Positions 10,302 to 23,245 of a stretch of DNA of 64,000 nucleotides are shown piece by piece. Source of the stretch: Hysterangium stoloniferum (lineage: Eukaryota; Basidiomycota; Agaricomycetes; Hysterangiales; Hysterangiaceae); assembly GCA_015178975.1 (NCBI GenBank), contig WHVD01000025.1, forward strand, positions 558,001-622,000, given 5' to 3'. The translations under genes and the position numbers were made by a program. Each line of letters begins with the position of its first letter. Position 1 is the stretch's first letter. The notes under the pieces were generated by a model. That model saw only the letters and a program-made list of their open reading frames with translations. It ran no database searches and had not been told where the DNA came from.

Positions 10302-11578
10302 TTACAACGCTTTGGCATACGTGGTCCGTGTAACCTCCACTCCGCCCAGCTTCCGCTCATACAAAGCATCATCGCTGTGGTTCTTCGTCACGGAAGAATT
10401 GAAGCCTGACAAGCCATATGAATTCCTTTCCGAGTCTGCGAACTCCAGCGCGCTCGTTACGGTAGCATTCCCGGTCCGTTTGAACGTGTCCCGCTCCAGT
10501 GCCTGTCCCTGAGCGACACGCAAAATGATGAGCAGAGGCGCGATTGACTGCATTTGCGGCGTAAGGCGTCAGTTTCACATGTAGCAATGCTTAATAAAAA
10601 ATACAATAAAAGTACCTGGACTTGACCGAGAAGCGGCAATACCAACGTTTGCGCTGGGAAGCCCTTTGCAAAGCAAACGAGGACAATGCACCCGACCACC
10701 GAATATAACAGCGCAGACTCGATGAACATGGCTGAGATGGAGACGTAAGGGCTGCCTCGTGAGGCACCCAAGACGTTGTTGATTTGGTACCGCATGAGGA
10801 GGAGGTGGCCGACGATGCTCATTGTTAGGAGTATGGTTGTTCCTACCGATATTGACCAATAGGCGAGTGCAAAGTTCACCAGGTTGGCCCCGAATGCGGT
10901 CGTTTGTTGGGAAAGCGTCGCGAGGTAGAGACAGGACATGGCTGAGAGCGTTGCCTTAACCGTGGTGGGACTTTGAATGCTGTAGAAGACTTACCGATGG
11001 AGCCAAAATATGACAGGCATGGGAGTGTGATAGCCAAGTAATTGTAGTCGAAGATGACGCAAAAGCGGTACAGCTGGAAGGGAATTAAGACGGAATGTAT
11101 AGATTATATCACGGAGGGTACCAATAAGCCATCTTGTGTCCATGTATTGACGATGTATACCGCAGCGCCGAAAATGTTTATGAATGAGCCAGCCACGAAT
11201 TTTTCATATGCCTCTGGCCCTCCAGGAAAATCCCTATTATCGATAAACTCCTGCTGATTATCCAGGCAGTTGATCCCATTTCCAACGGAGCCAAGGATGA
11301 AGTTCAACGTGATATATGCCAGGAAAATTCTGGATGACGTCGACGACTTTGGATCCCTCCGTAATCGCTGGAGGAGAAGCGAAAGGCACAGAAAGAATAG
11401 TGTAGCATGGACACCTAAGAAGCATATACTGAGTATCTCTCCTCACGTCGCATTTATTAACCAATTGACCATATCCAACGGCCCCTAAAATATACCCATT
11501 AATATCCAACCGCTCCGCCATCACAGTGGCCAACGTCTCATTAGCTGGCGCATAAGGCGATATACGAAACGTGGACAT
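10302..11578 (-). CDS. Seven-helix fungal membrane protein, 346 residues, five exons
   Basis: Apparently intact host gene. Exons on the minus strand: 11578-11496, 11428-11122, 11073-10995, 10941-10616, 10547-10302. Introns of 67, 48, 53 and 68 bp all have GT...AG ends, and every junction keeps frame. The product has a polar N terminus (MSTFRISPYAPANETL), about seven hydrophobic segments (roughly residues 29-47, 58-75, 103-120, 130-160, 175-205, 225-250, 255-280) and a polar tail of about 65 residues. The pattern, including LLIILRVAQGQA before the tail, is that of a common Agaricomycete family of uncharacterised integral membrane proteins with receptor-like topology. The function is unknown; no ligand or partner can be inferred. 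The first splice site is the least certain, because a 67-bp intron was chosen to restore frame. Confidence 0.8.
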
Positions 11579-14500
11579 GGTCGGAATTTACGGTCACAAT
11601 GTAGGGCAGTTGTTGAATAGGGGGAGGGTGACGAGACGACACGCGAGGTCGGTCAGTAAGGTGCTTTAAAACACGGAGGCGACTGTGCGTGGGAAATATC
11701 CGAATCAGTTGGGTTATAAGATCGATATGAACGGCTGGCGGGATGGAGCCAAACTGCGGGGCTTATTTTAAGCCAATCGGGGAGGGTGCGTGGGTGGGAG
11801 AGCAAGCCGATCGCAAAGGAGGTGGGGTGTGTGGCGCGGGTTAATTAATAGGGGTTCTAGAAGCAGAAGAACCCGGCTGTCGTCCTTGCCGAGGTTTGGA
11901 AACTAGCAAATAGTGTTGACCCAATAGTCGTTGGACTCTTCTGAACTTTGTTATCATCTCCTCAGATAGATCAGAAGTCGGTCTCCTGAAATGGGGTGGT
12001 TTGGAGAGGAGACTGTTTATTGTTGGTTTATTGTGTAGTGGTTCTTAACTAATGGTTCTCAGCTTCTATGAGTCAGGCGGCAAGTTCCTCACAGCTTCGC
12101 CAACAGTGTGCCTTGCCGTCAAGGAGAACATGAGCGCTTGCATTGATTTTTACTTAATTTACTTAATGTGAACTTTGCTAAGGGCGGAAGATGCAAGCTT
12201 CTGCTGTCACGGTCACAGTGCACCCTGAATTAAGAATGATAATTAAAAATAATCTTATATTTGTTCACAAACATGAACTTGACATAAAATTTGAACACTT
12301 AATGCCCACCTGGTTGGAAATCAGAGAAGGCGAGAGCTCCTGTTACCTTCCGGCTCCCCGTTCCCTTGGCCAAGATCACTTCTGGTATACTGGGAATGTT
12401 CACAGTCCTGGGCGAACTTGCCCTTCTTGTACCAACACACCTAATCATAATCAAGCATCAAGAAATATCCACCAGCCCCGGCGCAGCAAATAAATCATCT
12501 ACCAAGAATTAATGGCCCAGGCGACGCCATCACTCCTGCACCCGTTCCTCCTCATGCGGAAATAAATTTATCGATGTGCACATCAATGGCGCCCTTATTC
12601 GAAGTGTTGTTCATTGTTGATGAATAAATATAAATACAACAAGAGAATACTTCTAAGTCATTACCGGTTCAACCGGAGACAATCCGCACCACATGGTACC
12701 CTCACTCTTAAAATCCTTATGGAAATTGCTCAAAACTCCAGAAGCCACTCTATTTGGTCTCAACATAACAATGCATATGCCCGCGCAACATTTTATAGAC
12801 GGTAATGTGCTGCGTTGCCCAAACGGATGACACAAGGAAGTGTGTGGCGAGCAAAAACCAGTGTCAGATCGCCCTGTTCACCAACCACGGCGCTGCTACT
12901 TCTACGCATGATGCAGTCATATTCTGCCAAGTACTCTAGACTACGACAAATATAATTAATATATTTGTATCACTGGCTTAGCTGAGTCCTGATAGCACCA
13001 CGTGGGGCAGGGTGATGGGATGTGAAGTTCCCAATAAGTCACATTGACAGTCTGCTCTTATCGTCGATAGACGAAGTGTGATTGCCAAGGTGGAGACCCA
13101 TAGCAGTTTAAGCGTTTGCTGTACTTGCGCTAAAATCGTTCGCCCTTGTACGATTGTGCCATTCCTCAGAACAAAAAAGTGCGACTTTGCTGCGACAAAT
13201 CGCCTTTTGATCTTCTCCAAAAGCTATGGCTTTAAGATTGCAGGTCTTCCCAATCCTGAATGTAAATTTAAATCTATTTTATTCAAAGTAAGCTGTATAG
13301 TGACACCGTACTAAGGGCGCGGGGCACATGATAGAAAAAATAACTTTATGAACCTGGTATTTGCGAGGAAAGATTGATGTACGCGATCCGACGATGTGAC
13401 TATTGTCGTACGATGGTGAGTTGAAGTGGCCGAGACGCTTGGTGTTACGACTGTAGGGGACAATGAGGTCGTAGGACCTACGTTATACGTTAAAAAATAT
13501 CTCAACGAATCACTTTAATAAAGTGGTGAGTGCTTCAAAAGATCGCATTGAGGGTGTAAAGAGGGACCGTAGGTCTGTGGGCGGAAATTTTTTCGTGGGG
13601 ATGTGTTGGCACCGGAAATTCGGCTGGTATGGAGGAGAACAAATATGTTTGTCAGGGGTCACCATATGTAGCAATACAGATACGGAAGAATTGAGTTCGC
13701 CAAATATATTAAACTCTGGGGCGATGGTCGTGGGAGGAAGGGCGTAGGTGTGTACTAATAAAATGCCCAAACCTACAACATCTGTTGTAGGAACCCGATA
13801 TATATTTCAGACTCAAACTTAGTTATATCCGTAGCAACATAGCACCTTTAGGGTGGGAGCCTTAATCAAATATTGGTCATAGGGAAGGTACATCCTTTTC
13901 CGCGCTTCCTCTTTGTCCCCATCCCGTCCGGACTCTCCATGTAGAAGATATAATCACACTGAAAGTGTCCCTGCAAGCACGTTTCCGTACACCGCAGTCA
14001 TTATTCAGATTCTTAGACAACATTTTGTCCTGAAACGCGCCAGAGCACTTGAAATAGAGTGTCATTAAAACCGACCATCCACGACACAGAATGTCGATGA
14101 ACTGTGTAACATCCAGATTCGACGGAATTTCTCCGAGATTCACATAGGGTCGGCCGAATAAAAATAACTGCATCCGTTAAAAAAGTGCGGATGACTCAGG
14201 GCAGCTCGTTCTGCGGATGGAAGTCCTTTCACTTGATCACGAATCCATCCAATGCGGCGCATGTATGCGATTACCCTGGGGGCAAAGTGCACCATCGACC
14301 ACCCCAGCGTTATCGGAGGTCCAAGACACTTTTGGATTGGCCAACTTCTTCTGAAGGCTCCAGCGTAGTTTGAGCGTCCCAGAGCATCCTGGCCCTTAAA
14401 CCAACTTATTGATGGAGTTGTTTAAAATAATACCCTGGATGAGATTACAAACTGCAGGTCATAGCCTTGTGTATCTTGTTTAAGATTCTGTAGAATCACG

Positions 14501-16381
14501 AGAAGCACAAAGGCCAATCCTATATGCTGATTGGGCTTGGCCTTCTCTACTAATTTTGGGACACATAAAAAAGCCTTTGACCTCTTAATTTCCGATCTTG
14601 AAAAATACCTGTAAAATGTTTCCAAAACATCAAAATTCCCGCGGACACCCCGATGATTACGTGATGTTTTTGTCCAATGCCCGGTCCATTCCTCCGGTTA
14701 TTTAAGGTTTAATGATTATTGCATTTAACTACCCCATCCAAAACCCTCACATCACCATATGACATGATTTTTGTTGGACCGATGCCGCCGACAAACTATC
14801 CTTCTGATCTGTCCCATTTTCTACATAGGCTCTATGCTCCTATTCCGCTATTAAATCTTCATTATTACATTCCTGTCAGTGGCAATACATCTGTCCTCTG
14901 AGGCATGGGATCTCATGAAATAATAGGACCCCATTTCATTTGGAAAAGTGCAGGGAAATCGACTGGTTACCACATCGAATTTCTCGAGTAACTTCAAATT
15001 AGGAAACTTATTCCAATAACCATTTATGTCCTTCAACCAAATGTCCTTAACTTGTTTACTCCAATTCCTCCGATGATTGATCACTTTCTAATCTGAAAAT
15101 AAATGTTATCCCCCATATTAGCCAAAACGAAAGACAGAAACAAAGGACGCTTGAAGGCTCCCGACAGCAGCCGCGATGACGCTATATAAAGTGGGAATGG
15201 TGATAACACAGCGGCGGAAACAAATATGTACATAATGAGTATTGACCATAAAGTATCCCCTATTATCTTTTGTGTTAATATTCAGCGCCATGTCCTGGTA
15301 CGCAAGCCCATGGTATGCTTTCCGGTTGAAACGGCTAAACCCACCCTTGAGACTCACAGTCCAGTAAGAGACTAATGTAGATATGACTAACAAATTATTG
15401 ACTCGCCTCCTTCAGTTGCCATCCAATTGCTGATGGCTGGCCAACATATTTTTGGAACGAGATGTTACTCGGCGGTTTAATTGCTGGAGACGCCTTTTCG
15501 TAGGCGTCAGCTATGGCACATTACCAATCCTCAAAAAACCTTGCGACCTATAATTATACCGACTTTAACATTGCGGAATGAGTGGTATTGTTATGAACGT
15601 TGAATAGGAATAATGGTTCCGCAATTTGAAAATATTATGTAATGAAATAAAGGTGGTTTAGTTAATGATACAAAGTGACAATCGTCAACTTCCGTCTAGT
15701 CTTCCCAAGTTATTTGCGTTTGAAATAGTGTTGGGTAGGAGAAATTGCCGGTTAGAATAGGAACTGCGCCGGATGCGCAGTAGATAAGCCTTGCATCCAG
15801 GCGCTGATGAGACTTTAGCGCCCAAACCATTTTACTGATGCAACTCGCACCACATTCATAATTTGAATCGGTCAACAATATTACATACAAAGAAGACGAG
15901 GCGCTTGCCCAGCCAGGGTAGAAGTGACATGAGTGTTTCCGGACGGGAGTTCTTTCCGACTCTTCTCTCTAACGTGGACCTAAAACGTGGATTCTTTTTC
16001 AATTGGTTAATATTGTGTGGAGTTTCCGTAAACGGACGAGGGTTAAACCCGATAGGAGCCATGGACGGGGACTGATTTGATACCACTCAACTTCATGCTT
16101 GGGATTGCAAATCCAAATATTTATGTGTATGGTAATTTACCAGAGTGCCATTTGAATTTTAATTGAATGCTAGGAGTTTCATATATTTTAGTTAATGCTG
16201 CCGCTCAAACCTCATCCTCCCATCTCTCTAATTGTGCAATATTACATAATTACCACTCCAAAAATTTAATTAATAAATATATAAGCCTGAAGTAAATAGT
16301 CAAGCATATTCCCCTCATTATTTTGGTTCACAATTCAGATCAGGAAACTGCTGTCATCAAAACACTTTTTCCTCATACCCA
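11579..16381. other. Gene-poor stretch, only unrecognised short frames
   Basis: About 4.8 kb. The first few hundred bases are likely promoter and 5' UTR of the minus-strand membrane protein gene. Short frames are present, for example 13877-14173 minus (98 codons), 12191-12493 plus (100 codons) and 15118-15393 minus with a hydrophobic stretch, but none shows a domain I recognise. LTR or transposon ends were not found. It could hold a decayed multi-exon gene on the minus strand around 13.5-15.9 kb, but splice-consistent exons could not be assembled by eye. Confidence 0.4.
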
Positions 16382-18115
16382 TTAAATGCGGTCTAAGCTT
16401 CCTGCTGCCCACGGAAACTCCAAAAGATCGACCGTAGGCAACGCCTGTTTTATTTCAGCCTCACTCGCGGCCGGCCGCAACGTTTGTGTTGATACACTCC
16501 CATCATTCGTACCCTGGTTCCCATCTTCTGGATCTCCAAGATCTTCGATTATTCCTTGTGAGATTTTCCAAACCGCTTCCTTAAACGAGGTGAAGGACGC
16601 CAAGTCCGTTGTTGGAGAGCCTGAGGTTGCATCTGGTTGGGTATTCCGGGCACGAATTTCAAGGAAGCACCGTAAAGCCAACAAAGCCGACATACTGCGC
16701 ATTGAAAGGTGAATCTGGGAAACATGATAAAAAAAGAGATGTGCATACGGTCTCTCAATCAACATTGTCCGACCCGCAACACCAGGCTAAAAGATTCATG
16801 AGTCTTTTGGCTTGAAAAGATTGGATAAGCATTACTCGAGCCACCTTGTATTAGGAGTCCTAGCATGAGTCCCGAAGTTTCAACGACTTGAGTTCAAACC
16901 CACATTTACAGTTATTAATGCTTCAATTGCCCAACAAAAAATCAGCCTGCAGGATTTTTAAGTCTCAAGGATGTAATTGATGCATGAAATGTTCGCACGA
17001 AAAGCGAAAGACACCTAATATATTCGGCCCCTGATCGTGAGCATATTTCAACATATGAATGGTATTCTCACCTTGCGTAAACATTAGCGACAAAATTGAC
17101 GGATTGTTACTCATGTTGGTGCTTGATCGTTGCAATAGGACGATCCTCCAAGTATGATACACAACTACTCCCAACACTGCTGCACGGTACAACATTCCTG
17201 ATCCATTGGTAGCATTGGTCACTGTGTTCCGGGGTTAAATATTACAAAACTTTCAGCTACTCTGAACAGTATACCACTTTTTCAAAACGTCAAAAACTAC
17301 AAATAAAGAACAGCAAAGCGATACCGGGACCTACATTTGTTGTCGAAAGGTCGTTGTGTCACACCGTTGGACGAGAATTATGCTAGCCTTAGAGACATTA
17401 GCTCGAGCGACCGGAAAAGGTCAGCGTCATACCACGGTCAATGCAAACTGTGACAGGAATAACAGGGCCAGGCATACGAATACGTACCGCCGTGAATGCA
17501 TAATGGCATAGACACGTGCCAATAAAATTCCTGTTGGAATTTGCAAATCATGTTCTGTTGAAAACTTCTGTCGTACCTTCAACTCCCACTTTCATGACCA
17601 GAAAGCTTGACAGAGTAACCTGCGAGAATACAGAACAGCCACTGAAAGAAACCACCAAGAGTAACTAACTGTCTTACACCCTTTAGGGGGATAACCTACT
17701 GATGCAAAATGTGTAAGTATGCGGTAAACATTTACTGACATTACAATGAGGCAATGCAAACCTTTGCCGACAGTTGAAGGAACTCGGAGCTTTGGGCGAG
17801 AATTTGAGACAGAAGCATAGAAAACCGAGCGGTCACATAGAGTATAGCCGTTCCTCGAAATTTTCCTGCCCAAATAAACTGTACTTCCTGAGAAAATGTT
17901 AGGACAGTATCGTAAAACGCAAGGACTAGAGCAAATATCAGGATATATTTTTGTGAGTTGAAAGGGTGGTATGCACCAGAACTAGCAATGAGCCAGTAGC
18001 CCATGAGCTGCCTACCTAGATGTGATGAGTTACAAGAAAGTCCTTTATACAATGCTACTTACGCGTCACTTTCCGCCTGCACGAAGGCAGACAGTTGATC
18101 ACTACTGTACGACAT
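16382..18115 (-). CDS. DUF6533-type multipass membrane protein (gene or recent pseudogene)
   Basis: The likely start is at 18115 (MSYSSDQLSAFVQAESDA). A junction to about 18009 leads into a membrane segment and a DUF6533-like block with AFYDTVLTFSQEVQFIWAGK. Further hydrophobic exon-like blocks lie at about 17700-17600 (SYSWWFLSVAVLYSR), 17532-17432 (GILLARVYAIMHSRR, then VFVCLALLFLSQFALTV) and 17222-17070 (MLYRAAVLGVVVYHTWRIV). The last exon ends at 16382 (MRSMSALLALRCFLEIRAR, then a polar tail). The order matches the DUF6533 family of Agaricomycetes: an N-terminal DUF domain, about seven helices and a cytosolic tail. Not all splice junctions could be closed in frame, especially near 17760-17690, so it may be damaged. 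The function of the family is unknown. Confidence 0.6.
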
Positions 18116-18706
18116 AGTGATTGTGGGAAAGACAGAGGAACATGGATGGCAGCCATAAGGGTTGAGGAACCATTATAAGAATCCAGCTCGGTGTCGAGAT
18201 TTCTCCTACAATGTCATTGCGCGTCGCTAAGTCTCACAACGCCATCACCGCACATCAAGGGAGGCTGTGATTTCGCTCGTTCCGTTCCATGGGCTGTACG
18301 GGAAAATTATCTTGGAAACATACTTGTTTAACTATAACATTAGATAATTTGACTGTTGACTTTTCTGAACTGGGTGTTGAAGCAGAATAAATAGTGGCCC
18401 ATCAAACATTCACTTCCAAGTCAACAAATCTTGAATGGATGCATGTAATTAGGTGTATATATAGATTGACAGAACACAATTTTTTTCATTGATTAAAGAT
18501 ATGCTTGTGTTATTACCGCTCCTCATTTCAAATCTCCTTTGACAAAATGCTTATCATTCAATACAGCCGGGACATCGCCGGGAACTGATGTGTGTGCCTC
18601 CATATCACACTGTTGGGCCAAGAATGTATTAGATCATACACCAATCTCGCGCTATTTCTGTGGACATGTCTACCTCTTTCAACGGGTGGGTATAGGTTTC
18701 CTCCAG
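18116..18706. other. Intergenic, upstream of the DUF6533-type gene
   Basis: About 590 bp holding the presumed promoter of the minus-strand gene at 18115. No domain-bearing frame, transposon end or RNA gene was seen. Confidence 0.5.
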
Positions 18707-19480
18707 TCACTGGGTGAATTGCACACCACATAAACCATTAGCTTCCTTAGTTGCGATTAAACGAGACTGTGGTGAGTTAACATCATTTTCATAATTAATC
18801 GACTCACTAATACGTATATAATCATCGGAGACGTCCAAATATTGGCTAGGATGTGAGTATAACGCGGGTGAGAATCCCCAATACGGACAACTGGGGCTTG
18901 CTGGGTCCATGAGTGGATCAGAACTTTTCGTAACAATCATAATAGACTCAATGACTGTGGTGTTTAGTTGCCAAAAGGCCACAGTGAGAGGTTAATTGAA
19001 TAACGCGCTTCAATAGGTCGATTCCGTGAAGCCATCAGCCTCGTTGGTACACTTGGTGTTATATATTTGGCAAGAATCACGAGGCTAAGATTCACCGAAT
19101 GAGGTGTCCTGGAGGGAAAAGCGTCCATCATCAATACTTGACGGTTCGTTAAATCATCCATACAAACAGGTACTGATGTTTAGGGTGGGAGATGCCACGA
19201 GTGGGACGAAGAAAAATGGAAAAGTAACGGGGTCTACATACGGCGTCCAAGCACGCCACTCAAAATAATGACCTCACAGCGAATAGTCATGAACATCTGT
19301 AGTGCAGAAATATGGTTCTGGGACACAAGAAGTATCATCTCAATCGACATATTCTTGGGTGTGTACGCCGAACAGCTGTATCCTGTAGGCTGACCTATGA
19401 GAAAAGATGGGTACACCAGAAATACCCCGACGTTGCTTATCGGAGCAAAGTTTATTCGATAAGTGCCTGTAATATAAACA
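18707..19480 (-). pseudogene. Possible exons of another membrane-protein-like gene
   Basis: Minus-strand blocks bounded by plausible splice signals: 19394-19235 (KNMSIEMILLVSQNHISALQ, then MFMTIR), about 19161-18964, and 18982-18707 (DVSDDYIRISESINYE). The first resembles a transmembrane segment followed by a short basic loop, as in the neighbouring membrane protein genes. The others are polar. I do not recognise the family, and the exons could not be linked confidently. It may be a degenerate paralogue of the DUF6533-type gene next door. Confidence 0.3.
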
Positions 19481-19799
19481 ATTTAATTTAAACGAATTCC
19501 ATCGTCCGTTTCGAGTAAACGAGCCAGAGTTGGCTATTTAATATAAGAAGAAATATAAGGAAATAGATCTTAATGGTAGCGCATTAGGTAGTCGTCTGAA
19601 GGACCGCCAGCAAATGGAGCCTTGGCAAGTGCAAAGGCGAGACAAGTTAAGCTTTCAAGTGAGTTTTCACATAAGATTGAAAATGTTATGGGAAGTTGAA
19701 ACTAAGGTGGCGAGGATAATTTATGTACCTGTCCTGACAAAGACCAACCCCGTGGTCATCAAGAATAAGAGGCTGTTGAAAGTCAGTAAGGCAAACAGG

Positions 19800-20009
19800 A
19801 TGAAACTGGTAGATAATTCCAGAGTTTTGGTGAGTATCTACACACTTATGTCTCACACTGACATTGGGTCTGTTGTGCACAACCAAATTTCAGTAGTAAA
19901 ATGGTTTCAGCACCAGATTATATTGAGAGTAGATATTGGACTGGTCAGGAATTGAACCTGGGATCATCTGTAATCTAGACTGGATGCTCTACCACTGAGC
20001 CACCAACCC
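19800..20009 (-). mobile_element. SINE-like element with a tRNA-derived head
   Basis: On the minus strand 20009-19938 resembles a tRNA. It has a fully paired 7-bp acceptor stem (GGGTTGG with CCAGTCC, two wobble pairs), a D arm GCTC/GAGC with box A TGGCTCAGTGGTAGAGC, and a T arm with box B GGTTCAATTCC. The anticodon arm does not close, so this is not a working tRNA. It continues into an unrelated body (about 19937-19800), as in SINEs. The body boundary and target duplications were not found. Confidence 0.5.
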
Positions 20010-21773
20010 TTAGTGCTCAGTAGTGAAGTCAACCCTATATTGCCATTAACATTCCATATACACAGAAACTGTGAGAGACAGTCACACACCTGCACTGCTC
20101 TAAAGCTGAGTTTAGCTGTCCACCAACCATATCCAACACATTCTGGTATGCTCCAGATGCTCCATGCATTAAGAAAGTGGGAAGATCAGTAAGTATGCCA
20201 TCTATATTGTCTAGAGCCATCTAGGAGAGCTAGCTAGCTCGACTAGACACACTACTTTCACAAGATCCCTATTTACTAGTCGGTATAAAAGCTTACTATA
20301 GATCTAGAGAGTCTAGGGAGGCTAGGGAGTCTACATAATGGGTGTAGGCATTCCCAAATCCCTGATGTGACTTCTTCCAGGAACCGTCTGGATCAAAAAT
20401 CAATTTACAGATGTTTCTCAGGTGGCATTGTACAGATCTTAATGTGTGCATACCCCCCTCTTTTTCCTAAATCCAACTATTTGGTATAAGCCATAGTATG
20501 AGCTAGCAGTCACCTGGAGGTGTGTATCAGCTAGGTAAAGGTTGTCTATCCACAAAGCGCCAAAATAAGCGAGAGAGACCATTAGGGCTGGGTAATCCAA
20601 GCAAAAAGCTTTTTGGTTATATAACAGAAAGAGCCAAAGACAATAATGACCTGGTCGATGGGTCATTAAAGGCAACGAGAGCCACTTAATTGTTAACGCA
20701 ATGTGAAATGTTATTTTGGTGTTACTAAATCAAGGCACGGCTCGCGCCATGATGCTGTTAAACCAATAGAGGTAATCGGTGACATGCGCCAGGAGGTTCG
20801 CTGCGCCTATGATTGATAATGGATGATAAAAAAATTGGCAAAGGACAACACCAGCAGATCAACCGGTCAACCAGCTGATGATGATATGACTACAGAAGAA
20901 AGGCCATCTTTTGCCGTGATATGTGCTCTTTGGTCGTCAGGGTATTTTAATGGCAGGTGGTGGCCCAAAGAGCAAAACCGCGGTCGGAGGTGCGAACCCT
21001 CCGTATCGCCCCCTGGCCACTCAATAACAAAGCCTCAAAACACCCTAGATGCACGAACTACGAAATAGCATGAGTGATGGTTGCCGCTCGCCATAACCGC
21101 TCACTAGCAAACGTGTCTCCGGTGCTCATGTAACATATCCCAACAAATATATCAATTGGCTGAGTGGACATTAGCTTAAGATAGGACACGATATTCACAA
21201 AAATATTTTTTGAAAGGAGTTGCATTAATTAAATAGGAGCAATCATCAAAACAAAAATGTTATATTGAAACAGCCAGGCCACGTGAAACAATGAGAAAAT
21301 ATTTGAAAGGCATGATCATGATGGTGATATTTCTTTCATAGTTTACTGAAAAATAAACTACTATCCATGAATATTTGGAGAAGATGAGATCCAAATGAGT
21401 TAGGCGCGACTTGTTGAGATATAGGATGGCTGTAAGTCGAGTCATTGGTATGGATAAGGCCTTGTGTGTTGCGGAAAAAAGTAACAACATGAATGATCGA
21501 AAAAATGTTAAGTTGAAGTATTACTCAATTATTAACTACGACGCATTCAACATACATGACCGCCCCGAGATTACGCCAAGCAGCGAGGGCCACGACAAAT
21601 GAAAATGAAGAACGATGCCACCACTAAGCCGTAATAATTTAAAATCAATATTAATCTAATTATTATAAAATAACACCTCTGTATAATTACGAAGTAAATG
21701 CTTATCATCCAGAACAGTGGGAAACCCTTTAATAATTCTCTCTTGCCTTTATCACGTAGGCTACAGCAAAATG
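20010..21773. other. Unassigned stretch before the transposon nest
   Basis: About 1.8 kb without a recognisable gene or transposon end. A small run rich in CTAG/TCTAG words lies at about 20220-20335. The frame at 20823-21068 (81 codons) has no visible domain. Confidence 0.4.
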
Positions 21774-22039
21774 TGTTAAAAAGGTAACTCTATATGTATC
21801 TTAGTCTCGTATTAGCGTATAACGGACTAAGTTGTATGTACCTATATGTATCTGATACATACAATTAATATAAAGGTAAAGGAAATACTATGCAGAGCAA
21901 CACTCACCTCAGTCTCGTATTAGTGTATAACGGACTGAGGTGTAAATGTTGTAACTATGCAGTTTAAATACCACATGGGGAATGATGACCGTGTTTGTGC
22001 CTTACATGTGGTGATAAGGTTTTACGGTGTTATCTAACA
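21774..22039 (-). repeat. Copia C3 3' LTR with twin hairpins
   Basis: A 266-bp LTR. On the minus strand it begins TGTTAGATAACACC right after the purine tract GAGGAGGAG and ends CTTTTTAACA. It contains two hairpins about 105 bp apart. The first (21941-21906) has stem ACCTCAGTC/GACTGAGGT and is followed by GAGTG, so it reads GAG|GTGAGT. The second (21831-21800) has stem CTTAGTC/GACTAAG with nearly the same loop. The stem change C-G to T-A between the two is compensating. Confidence 0.8.
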
Positions 22040-22331
22040 CTCCTCCTCACCGTTGAAACTCCTCCTCATATGGAAGTCTAACTATTTGAGACCCAGAAAA
22101 CCTCGCAGTTTGATAAATTGAGATGGTTCTAAGGCCTTTGTGAAGATATCAGCTAAATTATCCTTCGTATGGATGTAGTGAAGACGAAAATCTCCAGCCT
22201 GGACACATTCCTGGAGGAAATGGAACTTAATGTCAATATGTTTGACCCGGGAGTGAAGGAGAGGATCCTTTGAGAGGGCAGTGGCAGCATTATTGTCACA
22301 GAGTATGGTGGTTTGTTTGGGAGGGGGGAAG

Positions 22332-23052
22332 TGTTACGACCGTGTCGCAACTCTATCGGCCCCGAGGTTATCGCCACTTGTCAACGTTTCAAGTCATCCT
22401 CTCGGAAACCATCGGCCCCGAAGCTGACGAATGTTTCGTGAAGATCAAACTCCATTTACGCCCATGTCAAAATAACTCGTATTGTCTGGTCAAACTTTGA
22501 TACGTCCCCTTTATTATGTTGATCCATCCAATCTTATGTTTCGCATATGTCTAGCTATATTTGTAGTCCTTGAACTATTTCCTTTTATTGTAATCCCACT
22601 CTCGGTTATCATCGGCCTCCGAACTAATCATAAACTTCCCGTTCCTAGTCAAGCTTATTGTTAATACCGTGTTCCACCCTTCTCCCCATTAGTAATTTCC
22701 AGACACCTGTTACTTGTATATGAACCCGCTGTAGTTGTAGTTACTAGGCAATCAGAATATCGACTCAGAATACCCTCATACGCCTGTATCAGTCTTCATA
22801 CTAAGAATCCCCCATCCGCCTTCGCGTGCGCTCGCCCACTCCTGGCCCCGACCCCTTGGCCCGACGCTCGACTTGTCCTTCAATTCCGATCAGTATCACG
22901 CCGAAAGGTACTCACTAGGATTAGTCTTCGCCCGCCCGAAATTTAAGGACATCCTACGGATATTTGCGAGGGCGCAGCACATAAGCTGAAGCCAAGTCCT
23001 TCCGATCGGTCCCTGTCAGCCACCGACATTAGTCAGTTTTCAGTTCTTAACA
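22332..23052 (-). repeat. Solo LTR S1 inside copia C3
   Basis: A 721-bp LTR with TGTTA...TAACA ends, flanked by the 5-bp target duplication GGAAG on both sides (22327-22331 and 23053-23057). It is the inverted relative of S2 (24260-24982). It carries the conserved motif ATAAGCTGAAGCCAAGTCC at 22981-22999. No internal coding region is present, so it is a solo LTR left by LTR-LTR recombination. The minus orientation is inferred only from its being opposite to S2. Confidence 0.85.
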
Positions 23053-23245
23053 GGAAGCATGGAAACACTGCAGAGAAGGCTATGGAGCCAGGTGCCCTCC
23101 TTGACAGACTCAAAGGCAGCTACATACTCAGCTTCACAGGATGATGCAACAACAGTTTTTTGCTTCTTCGATGTCCAAGAGATAATACCAGAGCCAAGGG
23201 TGAAGACATAGCCACTGACACTGTGATGGGTATCCAAACAATTGG

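Noticed and set aside
12191-12493. A 100-codon plus frame as a small gene
   Set aside because: No domain, no supporting splice structure or composition signal, and it begins in AT-rich DNA. It is probably a chance frame.
19938-20009. Functional tRNA gene
   Set aside because: The anticodon arm does not pair and no proper anticodon loop is present, although the acceptor, D and T arms look good. It is better read as a SINE head or pseudogene.
20300-20335. Telomere-like TAGGG repeats
   Set aside because: Only two imperfect occurrences in a CTAG-rich run; not tandem and not at a sequence end.
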